Source: CAYWNK01 sp047639615 (GTDB lineage Bacteria; Planctomycetota; UBA1135; GCA-002686595). Taken from it: 16,827 nt of DNA. The position numbers were made by a program, and so were the translations under genes. The notes below the pieces were generated by a model. That model was not told where the DNA came from, did no database searches, and saw only the letters and a list, made by a program, of their open reading frames with translations. Below, one piece after another: positions 8,178 through 14,054 of this stretch. The stretch lies in NCBI GenBank assembly GCA_047639615.1, contig JBLIOL010000088.1, forward strand, positions 1-16,827. The letters run 5' to 3'. Position 1 is the first letter of the stretch. Each line of letters opens with the position of its first letter.

Positions 8178-9371
8178 GTGAAGAGCTACGCCCACCTATT
8201 CCAGCGCGCCCTGGGCGCGGATCCCGATCGACTGCACTTCGCGGCCCACAGCCATCACCCGTGGCCCGACGCTAGCCATGCCGCCCAAGGGCAGGCCTGG
8301 GATGACGCAGCCAGGTTGCTGGACAGCAAGTGGGACTTGATCCTGGGCGAGATCTATCCCAGCGTTAAGTCGCGGGTGGCGCGCCGCTTGGGCACTAGCG
8401 ATCCGGACACCCTGGCCTTTGCGCCGAGCTCCCACGAGCTGCTCGTGCGGCTCGTGTCGAGCATCGAGAAGGACGTGGTGCGCGTGCTGACTACAGACGC
8501 GGAGTTTCATGGCGCGCGGCGCCAGCTCAGCCGTTGGGCCGAGGCGGGCAAGGTGCAGCTCGAATGCGTTTCGGCGGAGCCCTTTGACACCTTCCAGGAG
8601 CGCTTCGTGGCCGCGGCCTCCAAGGGCGGGCACGACCTGGTGACCTTCAGTCACGTGCTCTTCGATTCAGGCTTCGTCGTGCCGGACCTTTCGGCCATCG
8701 TGGCAGCGGTTCCGGATGAGGCAACGGAGATCCTGATCGACGGCTACCACGCATTCAACGCACTAGTGCTCGACCTGTCGGCGATCGAGTCGCGGGCGTT
8801 TTATTCAGCCGGCGGGTACAAGTACGCCATGGGGGGCGAGGGGTGCTGCTTCTTGCACTGCCCTCCTGGACGCGCGCCGAGGCCGGTGTTCACCGGTTGG
8901 TTCGCGGGCTTCGGGAGCTTGGAGAGCGAGGACTTCTCCGGTGCCACCGCGTATAGCGAGGACGGTTGGCGTTTCTTGGGATCGACCTACGATCCGGTTG
9001 GGCTCTACCGCTTGGACGCTTCGCTTGGGATCTTGGACAGCGAGGGCCTGGGCCCCGCAGAAATCCACGCGCACGTGAGCGCTCTGCAGCAGGAGCTGCT
9101 CGCGGGCTTGCCCGAGTCCGGTGCTCCGATCGCCTTGGAAAACCTGATCCCCGGGCGAAGCAGCGTCGAGCGCGGCCACTTCCTTACTTTCCGCCTCTCC
9201 GAGGCGGCAGCCATTCAGCAACGCTTGCAGGCGATTGGCGTGCTAACTGATGCGCGCCGGGATCGGCTGCGCTTCGGGATGGGGATCTACCACGGCCCGG
9301 CGGATGTGCAGGCCTTGCTGGGTAAGTTGCGGGAGCTAGGGCTCACGGGACGGGGCGCCTTGCGGGAGTAG
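8178..9371 (+). CDS. PLP-dependent class V aminotransferase-fold enzyme, kynureninase-like
   Basis: A 397-residue protein from GTG at 8178, five bases after the lpxH stop. It has the aspartate aminotransferase fold type I layout of the class V group: N-terminal LHFAAHSHHPWP and a mid LVTFSHVLFDSG segment. It then has ILIDGYHAFNAL with Asp188 (ring-nitrogen partner) and His191. SAGGYKYAMGGEGCCFLHCPPG carries Lys215 as the likely Schiff-base lysine. The D-G-Y-H-x-F and G-G-Y-K-Y pattern is closest to kynureninases and their relatives. Kynureninase splits kynurenine to anthranilate and alanine, but no other tryptophan-catabolism gene is in the window, and the neighbours are lipid A and regulatory genes. 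The substrate is therefore uncertain. Confidence 0.85.
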   Translation: MKSYAHLFQRALGADPDRLHFAAHSHHPWPDASHAAQGQAWDDAARLLDSKWDLILGEIYPSVKSRVARRLGTSDPDTLAFAPSSHELLVRLVSSIEKDVVRVLTTDAEFHGARRQLSRWAEAGKVQLECVSAEPFDTFQERFVAAASKGGHDLVTFSHVLFDSGFVVPDLSAIVAAVPDEATEILIDGYHAFNALVLDLSAIESRAFYSAGGYKYAMGGEGCCFLHCPPGRAPRPVFTGWFAGFGSLESEDFSGATAYSEDGWRFLGSTYDPVGLYRLDASLGILDSEGLGPAEIHAHVSALQQELLAGLPESGAPIALENLIPGRSSVERGHFLTFRLSEAAAIQQRLQAIGVLTDARRDRLRFGMGIYHGPADVQALLGKLRELGLTGRGALRE

Positions 9372-9411
9372 GTGTCGCGATTTCGGTGGCGGGCTGAGGG
9401 GGTGAGGGTGC

Positions 9412-9426
9412 CCGGCCGTAGGCCGG
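9412..9426. other. GC-rich hairpin after the kynureninase-like gene
   Basis: CCGGCC (9412-9417), loop GTA, GGCCGG (9421-9426). Forty bases after the stop at 9371, with no T-run. It is the first of several structures in the 268-base gap. Confidence 0.45.
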
Positions 9427-9437
9427 ATGCTAGCGAT

Positions 9438-9469
9438 GGGAGGGTCGGGGTTGCTCGGGAGCGGGAGGG
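9438..9469 (+). other. G-quadruplex motif
   Basis: Six runs of three or more Gs (9438, 9442, 9447, 9457, 9463, 9467) with loops of 1, 2, 6, 3 and 1 bases. This satisfies the usual G3+N1-7 rule with two spare runs. It lies on the strand that would be RNA if the kynureninase operon reads through. Confidence 0.55.
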
Positions 9470-9519
9470 CTGAGCGCGGGTGTTGAGGGGTGAGAGCGAC
9501 GGTGCCGGCCAGCGGCCGC

Positions 9520-9641
9520 GCGCCCTCGGGCAAGACCCGCGCCGGGCGCTGTTCCCTAAAAGTAGGGGAGCCCCCACTCACCCTGGGGGAAGGGCGAGTG
9601 GGGGCTCAGACGAGTTTCTCTTGGGGGATTAGAAACTCGTC
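9520..9641. other. Tandem hairpin chain; candidate structured RNA or bidirectional terminator
   Basis: Four structures follow each other almost without spacers. (1) 9520-9549: GCGCCC/GGGCGC with inner CGGG/CCCG. (2) 9554-9567: CCCTA-AAAG-TAGGG. (3) 9568-9607: perfect 12-base arms GAGCCCCCACTC and GAGTGGGGGCTC, with inner CCCT/AGGG and a GGGGGA loop. (4) 9609-9641: perfect 11-base arms GACGAGTTTCT and AGAAACTCGTC around an 11-base loop that also contains GGGGGA. The last arm contains the TGA stop of the minus-strand HAD gene. Read on the minus strand, structure 3 is followed by CCCCTACTTTTAG, only a weak U-run. Confidence 0.55.
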
Positions 9642-10251
9642 ACAGGCGGGGGGTCGCAGTGCCGGAGATAATCAGACCGAGGGCATCGGCCAGATTGTCG
9701 GCAAGGACTTCCGGTTCTACGTGGAGAGCGCCGTCTGCGACGGCTTCTCCAGTACGAACCCCAACCGTGTGGCATCCGGCACGCCAGCCAGCAACCAGTT
9801 CGAGGGTGCTGTCGCCAATCACCCAACACTTCGACAGATTGATGCCGTCGTTTTGGGAGGCGTGGTACATGGGACCGGTGTTCGGTAGCAGGTATACAGA
9901 GTCCCTATTGTGAGGCTTCTTGCCCTCGGGATCGTCTGTGCAGATGTAGCTGCGGGTTACAGGAACGCCGTGGCTCTGCAGGTGTTGCAGGATATGGGCC
10001 TCCAGTTCTTGCCAGCGTGCGTAGGGCAGCAAGCCTTGGGGGACCGAGAATTCATTTCCGATGAGATAGATGTTCCAGCCCGCTTCGTGGGCATGGAAGA
10101 GGGCGTTTACGGCGCCTTCTTGGAACTCTAGCTCGCCCACATCTAGGGCGAAGCCGGCATCGGGACGGCGCAGCAGGGTGCCCCAGTGGTCGACAAAAAT
10201 GCCACCAGGGATAGTCCGTGTGCCGGGGATAGGTTGAAAGGGAGAAGGCAT
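9640..10251 (-). CDS. HAD-superfamily protein, GmhB-like, with altered catalytic motifs
   Basis: A 203-residue protein from ATG at 10251; an in-frame TAA two codons upstream fixes the start. The order of motifs matches D,D-heptose 1,7-bisphosphate phosphatase/histidinol phosphatase relatives. Motif I is IFVDHWGTLL (Asp21 is the nucleophile; position 23 is Trp instead of the general-acid Asp). A motif II-like segment is LIGNEFSVPQGLLP. A CTDDPEGKKPHN segment stands where zinc Cys and the motif III Lys are expected. Motif IV is CWVIGDSTLELVAGWRAGC, with Glu in place of the second Asp. Loss of the acid/base residue suggests slow or absent phosphomonoesterase activity or a changed reaction. Its GC content (55-57% in the two 60-base lines I counted) looks lower than its neighbours. 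Confidence 0.85.
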   Translation of the reverse strand: MPSPFQPIPGTRTIPGGIFVDHWGTLLRRPDAGFALDVGELEFQEGAVNALFHAHEAGWNIYLIGNEFSVPQGLLPYARWQELEAHILQHLQSHGVPVTRSYICTDDPEGKKPHNRDSVYLLPNTGPMYHASQNDGINLSKCWVIGDSTLELVAGWRAGCHTVGVRTGEAVADGALHVEPEVLADNLADALGLIISGTATPRL

Positions 10252-10532
10252 TCGTTATTGGTTTTGCGTGATCGGATGAACAACAGTTCATCCGCCGCTC
10301 CACGTTTGTCGGCCAGCTCTTCCAGCTCCTGAGGCGTCGCGTGGGAAATCCCCAGTACTTGGATAAACTCTCTTTTCAGTGCATGTCTCGTGCCGAAACA
10401 CACTGTGTCAATCAGGTGCTTCATGTGAGTGTTCGGAACGTCCTTGCATTCCGGCTGTAGCCTTAAGACTTGTCCCGTAAGTCGCTCCCTACCCACCTTG
10501 AACCGCTCACTTCGCATTGCCTTGCTGGTCAA
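10143..10532 (-). CDS. Possible small gene, unrecognised, overlapping the HAD gene start
   Basis: An open frame of up to 129 residues upstream of, and running 109 bases into, the HAD gene in another frame. Its part outside the HAD gene reads like real protein rather than a shadow: MKHLIDTVCFGTRHALKR, then EFIQVLGISHATPQELEE, then KRGAADELLFIRSRK. That is balanced in Lys, Glu and Leu with helix-like spacing. The part inside the HAD gene is Ala/Pro/Ser/Cys-rich and looks non-coding. It may be a decayed or frameshifted gene remnant, or a genuine short gene. It also covers the region where the promoter of the glycosyltransferase should lie. GC here is about 53% (128 of 240 bases by my count at 10261-10500). 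Family unknown. Confidence 0.3.
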   Translation of the reverse strand: MTSKAMRSERFKVGRERLTGQVLRLQPECKDVPNTHMKHLIDTVCFGTRHALKREFIQVLGISHATPQELEELADKRGAADELLFIRSRKTNNECLLPFNLSPAHGLSLVAFLSTTGAPCCAVPMPASP

Positions 10533-11634
10533 TCCTTTCCGTCTACGGCACGGAGGAGTGGAGCATGCACCGGCCCTATCGCGTGAGCTGCTCGGACGCG
10601 GACATCAGTGCCGGGGGTTCGGTGCGCCGCCGGGAGTGATCCCCCATTCGCGGGTAGATTTCCGCGGGGATGGGCTCGGCCTCATGGGCTTTCAGCCGGA
10701 CGTGATCGTGGCCTATGGCGGTCACTCCGCCGCTGGCGTATTGGGCGCTCGTAGCGCGCGTCGATTGGGCGTTCCGCTGGTGCTCGTGGAGGAGGGGGCG
10801 CTGCCGTCCGCTGGGGCCATTAGTCACCTCGCCGCACAGCTAATGCGCAAGCTCTTGGGCAGCCGGGTGAGGCGCCAAGTCAGTCATTTGGTCGCCCTCA
10901 ATGCGGTGGCCCGGGCTCAGGCAATTCAGCAGGGCTATGGGGTGGAACAGATCGAGGTGCTGCCGCCGGGGGTCGACCTGGAGCGTTTTCGGCCTGGTCT
11001 GCGCAGTGAGCTGATGCGTGGCCACGGAGTGCGTGGGCATACGCTGCTCGTGACTCGGGCTTTGGAAGCGGATCGCGGGCTTGAGCAAGTCCTGGATGCC
11101 TTTGCTAATACGGTGGGGCGGCGCGAGGACTGGGCGCTGGTTTTTGCGGGCGATGGACCGCATCGAGCTGCTTTGCATGCGCAGGCCGCGCGCCTAGGTG
11201 TCGGCGCGCATGTGCACTGGATCGGAGCCCTTCGGGAGGAGGAGCTTCCGGGCCTGTTTGGTTCCGCCACGCTGCTGCTGGTTCCCGGTCCGGATTCAAC
11301 CAGGGCAGCTCAGCACTTGCGCTGCGCAGCGGCCTGCGGCTTGCCGGCCATCGCCGTGGACGAGGTGCGCTTCTCCGATCTTGTGGAGAACGACAGGAAC
11401 GGGCTCTTGGTCAACCACTGCGCTGGCGAGGATTGGGTGCGCGCCCTCGAACGTGCTGCCGGATCGCCCAAGGCGCGGGAGCGCTGGGGTGAGCGCGCAC
11501 GCGAGCTGGCCGAGGAGCGCTTTGCGTGGCCGACGATTGCTGCGCGCTTTGCGGAGCTGCTCGGCGATGTGAGCAGCCGCAAAATAGAACCGGCGCCGAG
11601 CCGTCGGTTAGGACTGCTTCGGCGCCGGGCGTAG
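10498..11634 (+). CDS. GT-B glycosyltransferase, family 4-like
   Basis: About 378 residues from TTG at 10498, chosen because the first strand LRIALLVNPF follows at once. A GTG at 10429 would add an unlike tail. N-terminal Rossmann half: HGGVEHAPALSRELLGRGHQ, FQPDVIVAYGGHSAAGVLGA, VPLVLVEEGALP, and a helix with SHLVALNAVAR. The linker IEVLPPGVDLERFRPG is typical of GT4. C-terminal half: LEADRGLEQVLDAFA, ALVFAGDGPHRAALHAQAARLGV, VHWIGALREEELPGLFGSATLLLVPG, CGLPAIAVDEVRFSDLVENDRNGLLV. The E-x7-E donor motif normally found before 'ACGLP' is absent, reading DSTRAAQHLRCAAACGLP. Probable role is transfer of a nucleotide-sugar unit to an envelope or secreted polysaccharide. It converges with the STAS gene. 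Confidence 0.88.
   Translation: MNRSLRIALLVNPFRLRHGGVEHAPALSRELLGRGHQCRGFGAPPGVIPHSRVDFRGDGLGLMGFQPDVIVAYGGHSAAGVLGARSARRLGVPLVLVEEGALPSAGAISHLAAQLMRKLLGSRVRRQVSHLVALNAVARAQAIQQGYGVEQIEVLPPGVDLERFRPGLRSELMRGHGVRGHTLLVTRALEADRGLEQVLDAFANTVGRREDWALVFAGDGPHRAALHAQAARLGVGAHVHWIGALREEELPGLFGSATLLLVPGPDSTRAAQHLRCAAACGLPAIAVDEVRFSDLVENDRNGLLVNHCAGEDWVRALERAAGSPKARERWGERARELAEERFAWPTIAARFAELLGDVSSRKIEPAPSRRLGLLRRRA
11590..11628 (+). terminator. Hairpin at the end of the glycosyltransferase gene
   Basis: CCGGCGCCGA (11590-11599) and TCGGCGCCGG (11619-11628) are perfect 10-base arms with a 19-base loop, inside the last codons and ending just before the TAG at 11632. No T-run follows. Confidence 0.45.
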
Positions 11635-11638
11635 GGCT

Positions 11639-11655
11639 CTTAGTTAGCTGCTAAG
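11639..11655. terminator. Small inverted repeat between convergent genes
   Basis: CTTAG (11639-11643) and CTAAG (11651-11655) flank a seven-base loop. The right arm holds the minus-strand TAG stop of the STAS gene (11653-11651). It sits in the 16-base gap between two convergent genes; weak on its own. Confidence 0.25.
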
Positions 11656-12460
11656 CGTCGGTGGCCTTGCGCAGCTCTTCCTTCAGGAAGGCCATGTCCT
11701 TGGAGTACTGGCGAACGGCGTCGCGAGTCTCGTCGTCGATGGAGACGAAGGAGCAAGCGAGCTTGACCCCATCAGCGCGCTCTTCGAGCACGTTGACCTC
11801 GACCGCTGCCTCGCAGTAACCACGCTGCAGTAGGGGCAGACGGAACTTGACCGAGACGGCGGTGCCCACGGCGAGCATCTGGCCCATGTCGAAGGGCGAG
11901 AGGTCGGTGGTACCCCCGGCCCAGGTGAAGCTGAGGCCGGCCTCGGAGAGGGCTGCCATGCGTCCGATACCCGACCAGTTGCTACCGAAGGCGTGACCGT
12001 GGAGCGGGTTCGTGGACTTGGGCTCTTTGATGAAGTGCGCCACGCGCTCGGTGTCCACCAGCTTGAAAATGACGGAGGAGGGGTCCTCCTTGAAGTCCGA
12101 CTCGCTCTCAGCCAGACCGGCGTCACCGCTCAAGCTGCCGACGGCGTCCTCGTCGTTGTCGAAGACAGAGACCACGCGGTCCAGGCCGACTTTTTCGAGG
12201 ATGTCGCGGCAGAAGGGGCTGGGCCGGGAGATGACCAACTTGCCACCGGATCCGGAGAGCATCTTGCTGGACTTGATGATGGCCCCCAGTGCGGTCGAGT
12301 TGATGAACTTGACCAGACGTAGGTTGAGTACAACCTGGTTGATACCAGCCTTGCTCAGGCCGTCTATTTCCTCCTGGAGCAGGGGGCAATAGTAGGTATC
12401 GAACTCTCCACGCAGGTGAAGGATGGCGTGGCTGTCGCTCGGGTCGACGGTGATATGCAT
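11651..12460 (-). CDS. STAS-domain anti-anti-sigma-like protein with PilZ-like C-terminal domain
   Basis: A 269-residue protein from ATG at 12460; an upstream GTG or TTG would only add 11 residues. The STAS domain is at 1-115: ILHLRGEFDTYYCPLLQEEI, then VVLNLRLVKFINSTALGAI. Ser55 aligns with the phospho-acceptor of SpoIIAA/RsbV. After an acidic linker (about 112-135), a second domain (about 165-255) has SGIGRMAALSEAGLSFTW, LAVGTAVSVKFRLPLL and VKLACSFVSIDDETRDAVRQYSKD. This resembles a PilZ barrel, but the RxxxR and D/N-x-S-x-x-G residues that bind cyclic di-GMP are mostly missing (only S and G remain). It is divergent from the PP2C phosphatase at 12614, the expected enzyme for removing phosphate from Ser55. 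No anti-sigma kinase is seen nearby. Confidence 0.85.
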   Translation of the reverse strand: MHITVDPSDSHAILHLRGEFDTYYCPLLQEEIDGLSKAGINQVVLNLRLVKFINSTALGAIIKSSKMLSGSGGKLVISRPSPFCRDILEKVGLDRVVSVFDNDEDAVGSLSGDAGLAESESDFKEDPSSVIFKLVDTERVAHFIKEPKSTNPLHGHAFGSNWSGIGRMAALSEAGLSFTWAGGTTDLSPFDMGQMLAVGTAVSVKFRLPLLQRGYCEAAVEVNVLEERADGVKLACSFVSIDDETRDAVRQYSKDMAFLKEELRKATDA

Positions 12461-12496
12461 CAGTCGGAAGTGGGGGCAAAGGGGGCGAGACACAGA

Positions 12497-12526
12497 CCCA
12501 ACAGGGGGATTGCCAGGCTGTCTGGG
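12497..12526. promoter_or_regulatory. Hairpin in the STAS/PP2C divergent gap
   Basis: CCCA-ACAG (12497-12504) pairs with CTGT-C-TGGG (12518-12526): eight base pairs with one bulged C and a 13-base loop. It lies 37 bases upstream of the STAS start and 87 upstream of the PP2C start. Either an operator shared by both genes or a leader structure of the STAS mRNA. Confidence 0.3.
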
Positions 12527-12601
12527 TCACCAGTCTCCGCCAGGGACCGGGGTCGGGCAAGGGAATTGTGGTCGACCAAGCCGGGCACCCCCGTGGGGGA
12601 C

Positions 12602-12607
12602 TACACT
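12602..12607 (+). promoter_or_regulatory. Possible -10 element very close to the PP2C start
   Basis: TACACT ends six bases before ATG at 12614, which would place transcription start at or next to the ATG (leaderless mRNA). It follows a CCCCC/GGGGG mini-hairpin near 12588-12600. No -35 is evident. Confidence 0.25.
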
Positions 12608-12613
12608 CACGGC

Positions 12614-14041
12614 ATGGCCTTTTGGAAGCGCAAGCCCACACCCCAGCCCGATCCTGCCCCGGCTAGCAAGCCCGCCTCGGCTACAGCCCAGGCCATGAGC
12701 TCGGCCAGAGCCCGAGCCAACGAGGCGAGCAGCGCCTCCAGTTTCCTAATGGGCAGCACGGCTCAGGACCGGCGCTCCGTAGAGGTGCTGCTGGGGGCCA
12801 TTGCCAAGGTCTCCGAATCCCGGGACCTGGAGTCTCTGCTGGACTACGTGGTGGATTCGGCGATCGAGATCACCGGAGCTGAACGCGGGCTGCTGGTGCT
12901 GCTTGGCGAGTCGGGCCGGCAGGAGATTCGAGTCGCTAGGGAGCGTGGCAAGCAGGCGGCCGAGGCTGGCGTCAAGTACTCCACGAGCGTCGTGCGGCGG
13001 GTGCTTGAGGAGCAGGTTCCCATGCGGACTACCGTTCAGAGCGATGCGGAGGCCCTCGAGCTGGGGGCCTCGGTCTTCGATCTCAAGCTACGGGCGGTCA
13101 TGTGTGCACCCTTGGTGCCGGAGATCCAGGAGGGCGACAGCCATCCGACGGTGATGCAGCAGGGCACCCTCTACGTGGATTCCAAGGCTGCCACGCGGGA
13201 GTTCTCCGACGAGGACTTGGCCCTCTTCCACGCCCTGGCCCAGCACATTGCAATCGCCTTGGAGAACGCCAATCTGGGCGTGCAGGCGGTTGAGAGGGCG
13301 CGCCTCGAACGCAGCCTGGAGATCGCCTCCGAGATCCAAGCCGGACTCATGCCCCAGAAGGCGCCCGATATGCCCGGCTTCGATGTCTTCGGGTGGTTTC
13401 GGCCCGCCGATCATGCCACGGGGGACTTTTATGACTTCGTGCGCACACGCGACAAGCGCCTCGCGGTCGTGGTTGGAGATGTGACCGGGCACGGCATCGG
13501 CCCGGCCCTGATCACGGCCACAGCTCAATCGGGATTGCGCTCCTACGTGAAGGTGCTGCCCGATCCTGGTTCCATGGTCGGCATGCTCAACGAGGACCTG
13601 TCGGAGCGCATGGACGACGGCATGTTCCTGACGCTCTTCCTGGCGCTGATCACCGAAGAGGGCGAGGTGTCACTGGTCAACGCTGGTCATACGCCGCCTC
13701 TGATCTGGCGCGCGGCGACGGGTGAAATCGAGACGGTCAAGGGCACCGGCCCCGCGCTCGGCATGATGGCCGACTTCGAATACGGCAGCGGCGATAGCCT
13801 GACCCTGGAACCGGGCGACATGCTCGTGGCCTGCACCGATGGTCTTGAGGAAGCACGCAACCCCGAGCGGCCCGATGACCTCTACGGGGAGAAGGGCATC
13901 CGCGGCGTGCTGGTGGAAATCGCCGGCAGCGGCGGCAGTGCTCAGGAGTTGTGCGAGACGCTGGTGAAGCGTGTGCTGGCCTTTACGGGCGGTGTGCGCG
14001 AAGACGATATGACCGTCGTGGCCGTACGCCGCGAGGCTTGA
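12614..14041 (+). CDS. GAF-domain SpoIIE/RsbU-type PP2C serine phosphatase
   Basis: A 475-residue protein from ATG at 12614; the frame is open further upstream but has no likely start. A basic, Pro/Ala-rich N-terminal tail (1-45) is followed by a GAF domain (about 55-235): SRDLESLLDYVVDSAIEITGAERGLLVLL, then LRAVMCAPLVPE, GTLYVDSK, FSDEDLALFHALAQHIAIALENA. A short helical linker (RLERSLEIASEIQAGLMPQ) couples to the catalytic domain (about 260-475). Its metal motifs are complete: DHATGDFYDFV, VGDVTGHGIGPAL, LVACTDGLEEARN and REDDMTVVAVRR. RsbU/SpoIIE phosphatases dephosphorylate STAS proteins and so switch anti-sigma or other kinases. The divergent STAS gene is the obvious candidate substrate. 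No membrane segment, so cytoplasmic. DUF58 follows 13 bases later. Confidence 0.93.
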   Translation: MAFWKRKPTPQPDPAPASKPASATAQAMSSARARANEASSASSFLMGSTAQDRRSVEVLLGAIAKVSESRDLESLLDYVVDSAIEITGAERGLLVLLGESGRQEIRVARERGKQAAEAGVKYSTSVVRRVLEEQVPMRTTVQSDAEALELGASVFDLKLRAVMCAPLVPEIQEGDSHPTVMQQGTLYVDSKAATREFSDEDLALFHALAQHIAIALENANLGVQAVERARLERSLEIASEIQAGLMPQKAPDMPGFDVFGWFRPADHATGDFYDFVRTRDKRLAVVVGDVTGHGIGPALITATAQSGLRSYVKVLPDPGSMVGMLNEDLSERMDDGMFLTLFLALITEEGEVSLVNAGHTPPLIWRAATGEIETVKGTGPALGMMADFEYGSGDSLTLEPGDMLVACTDGLEEARNPERPDDLYGEKGIRGVLVEIAGSGGSAQELCETLVKRVLAFTGGVREDDMTVVAVRREA

Positions 14042-14054
14042 AGCTAGCGCGTCC

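Noticed and set aside
9490..9888. Plus-strand open frame across the hairpin region and the HAD gene end
   Set aside because: Low-complexity Gly/Ala/Arg/Ser content, and most of it is antisense to the HAD gene; the hairpins explain the region better.
12504..12511. GGGGGATT shared by the STAS/PP2C gap, the hairpin loop at 9623-9630 and a site near 1686
   Set aside because: One copy is inside a coding gene; an eight-base G-rich word is expected by chance here.
12510..12526. TGGCAA on the minus strand upstream of the STAS gene as a sigma-54 promoter
   Set aside because: The -12 position reads CTGT at the right spacing, so both the TT and the GC are lost.
12416..12613. 66-residue upstream extension of the PP2C protein
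   Set aside because: It overlaps the divergent STAS start and has no domain-like content; MAFWKRK at 12614 is the natural start.
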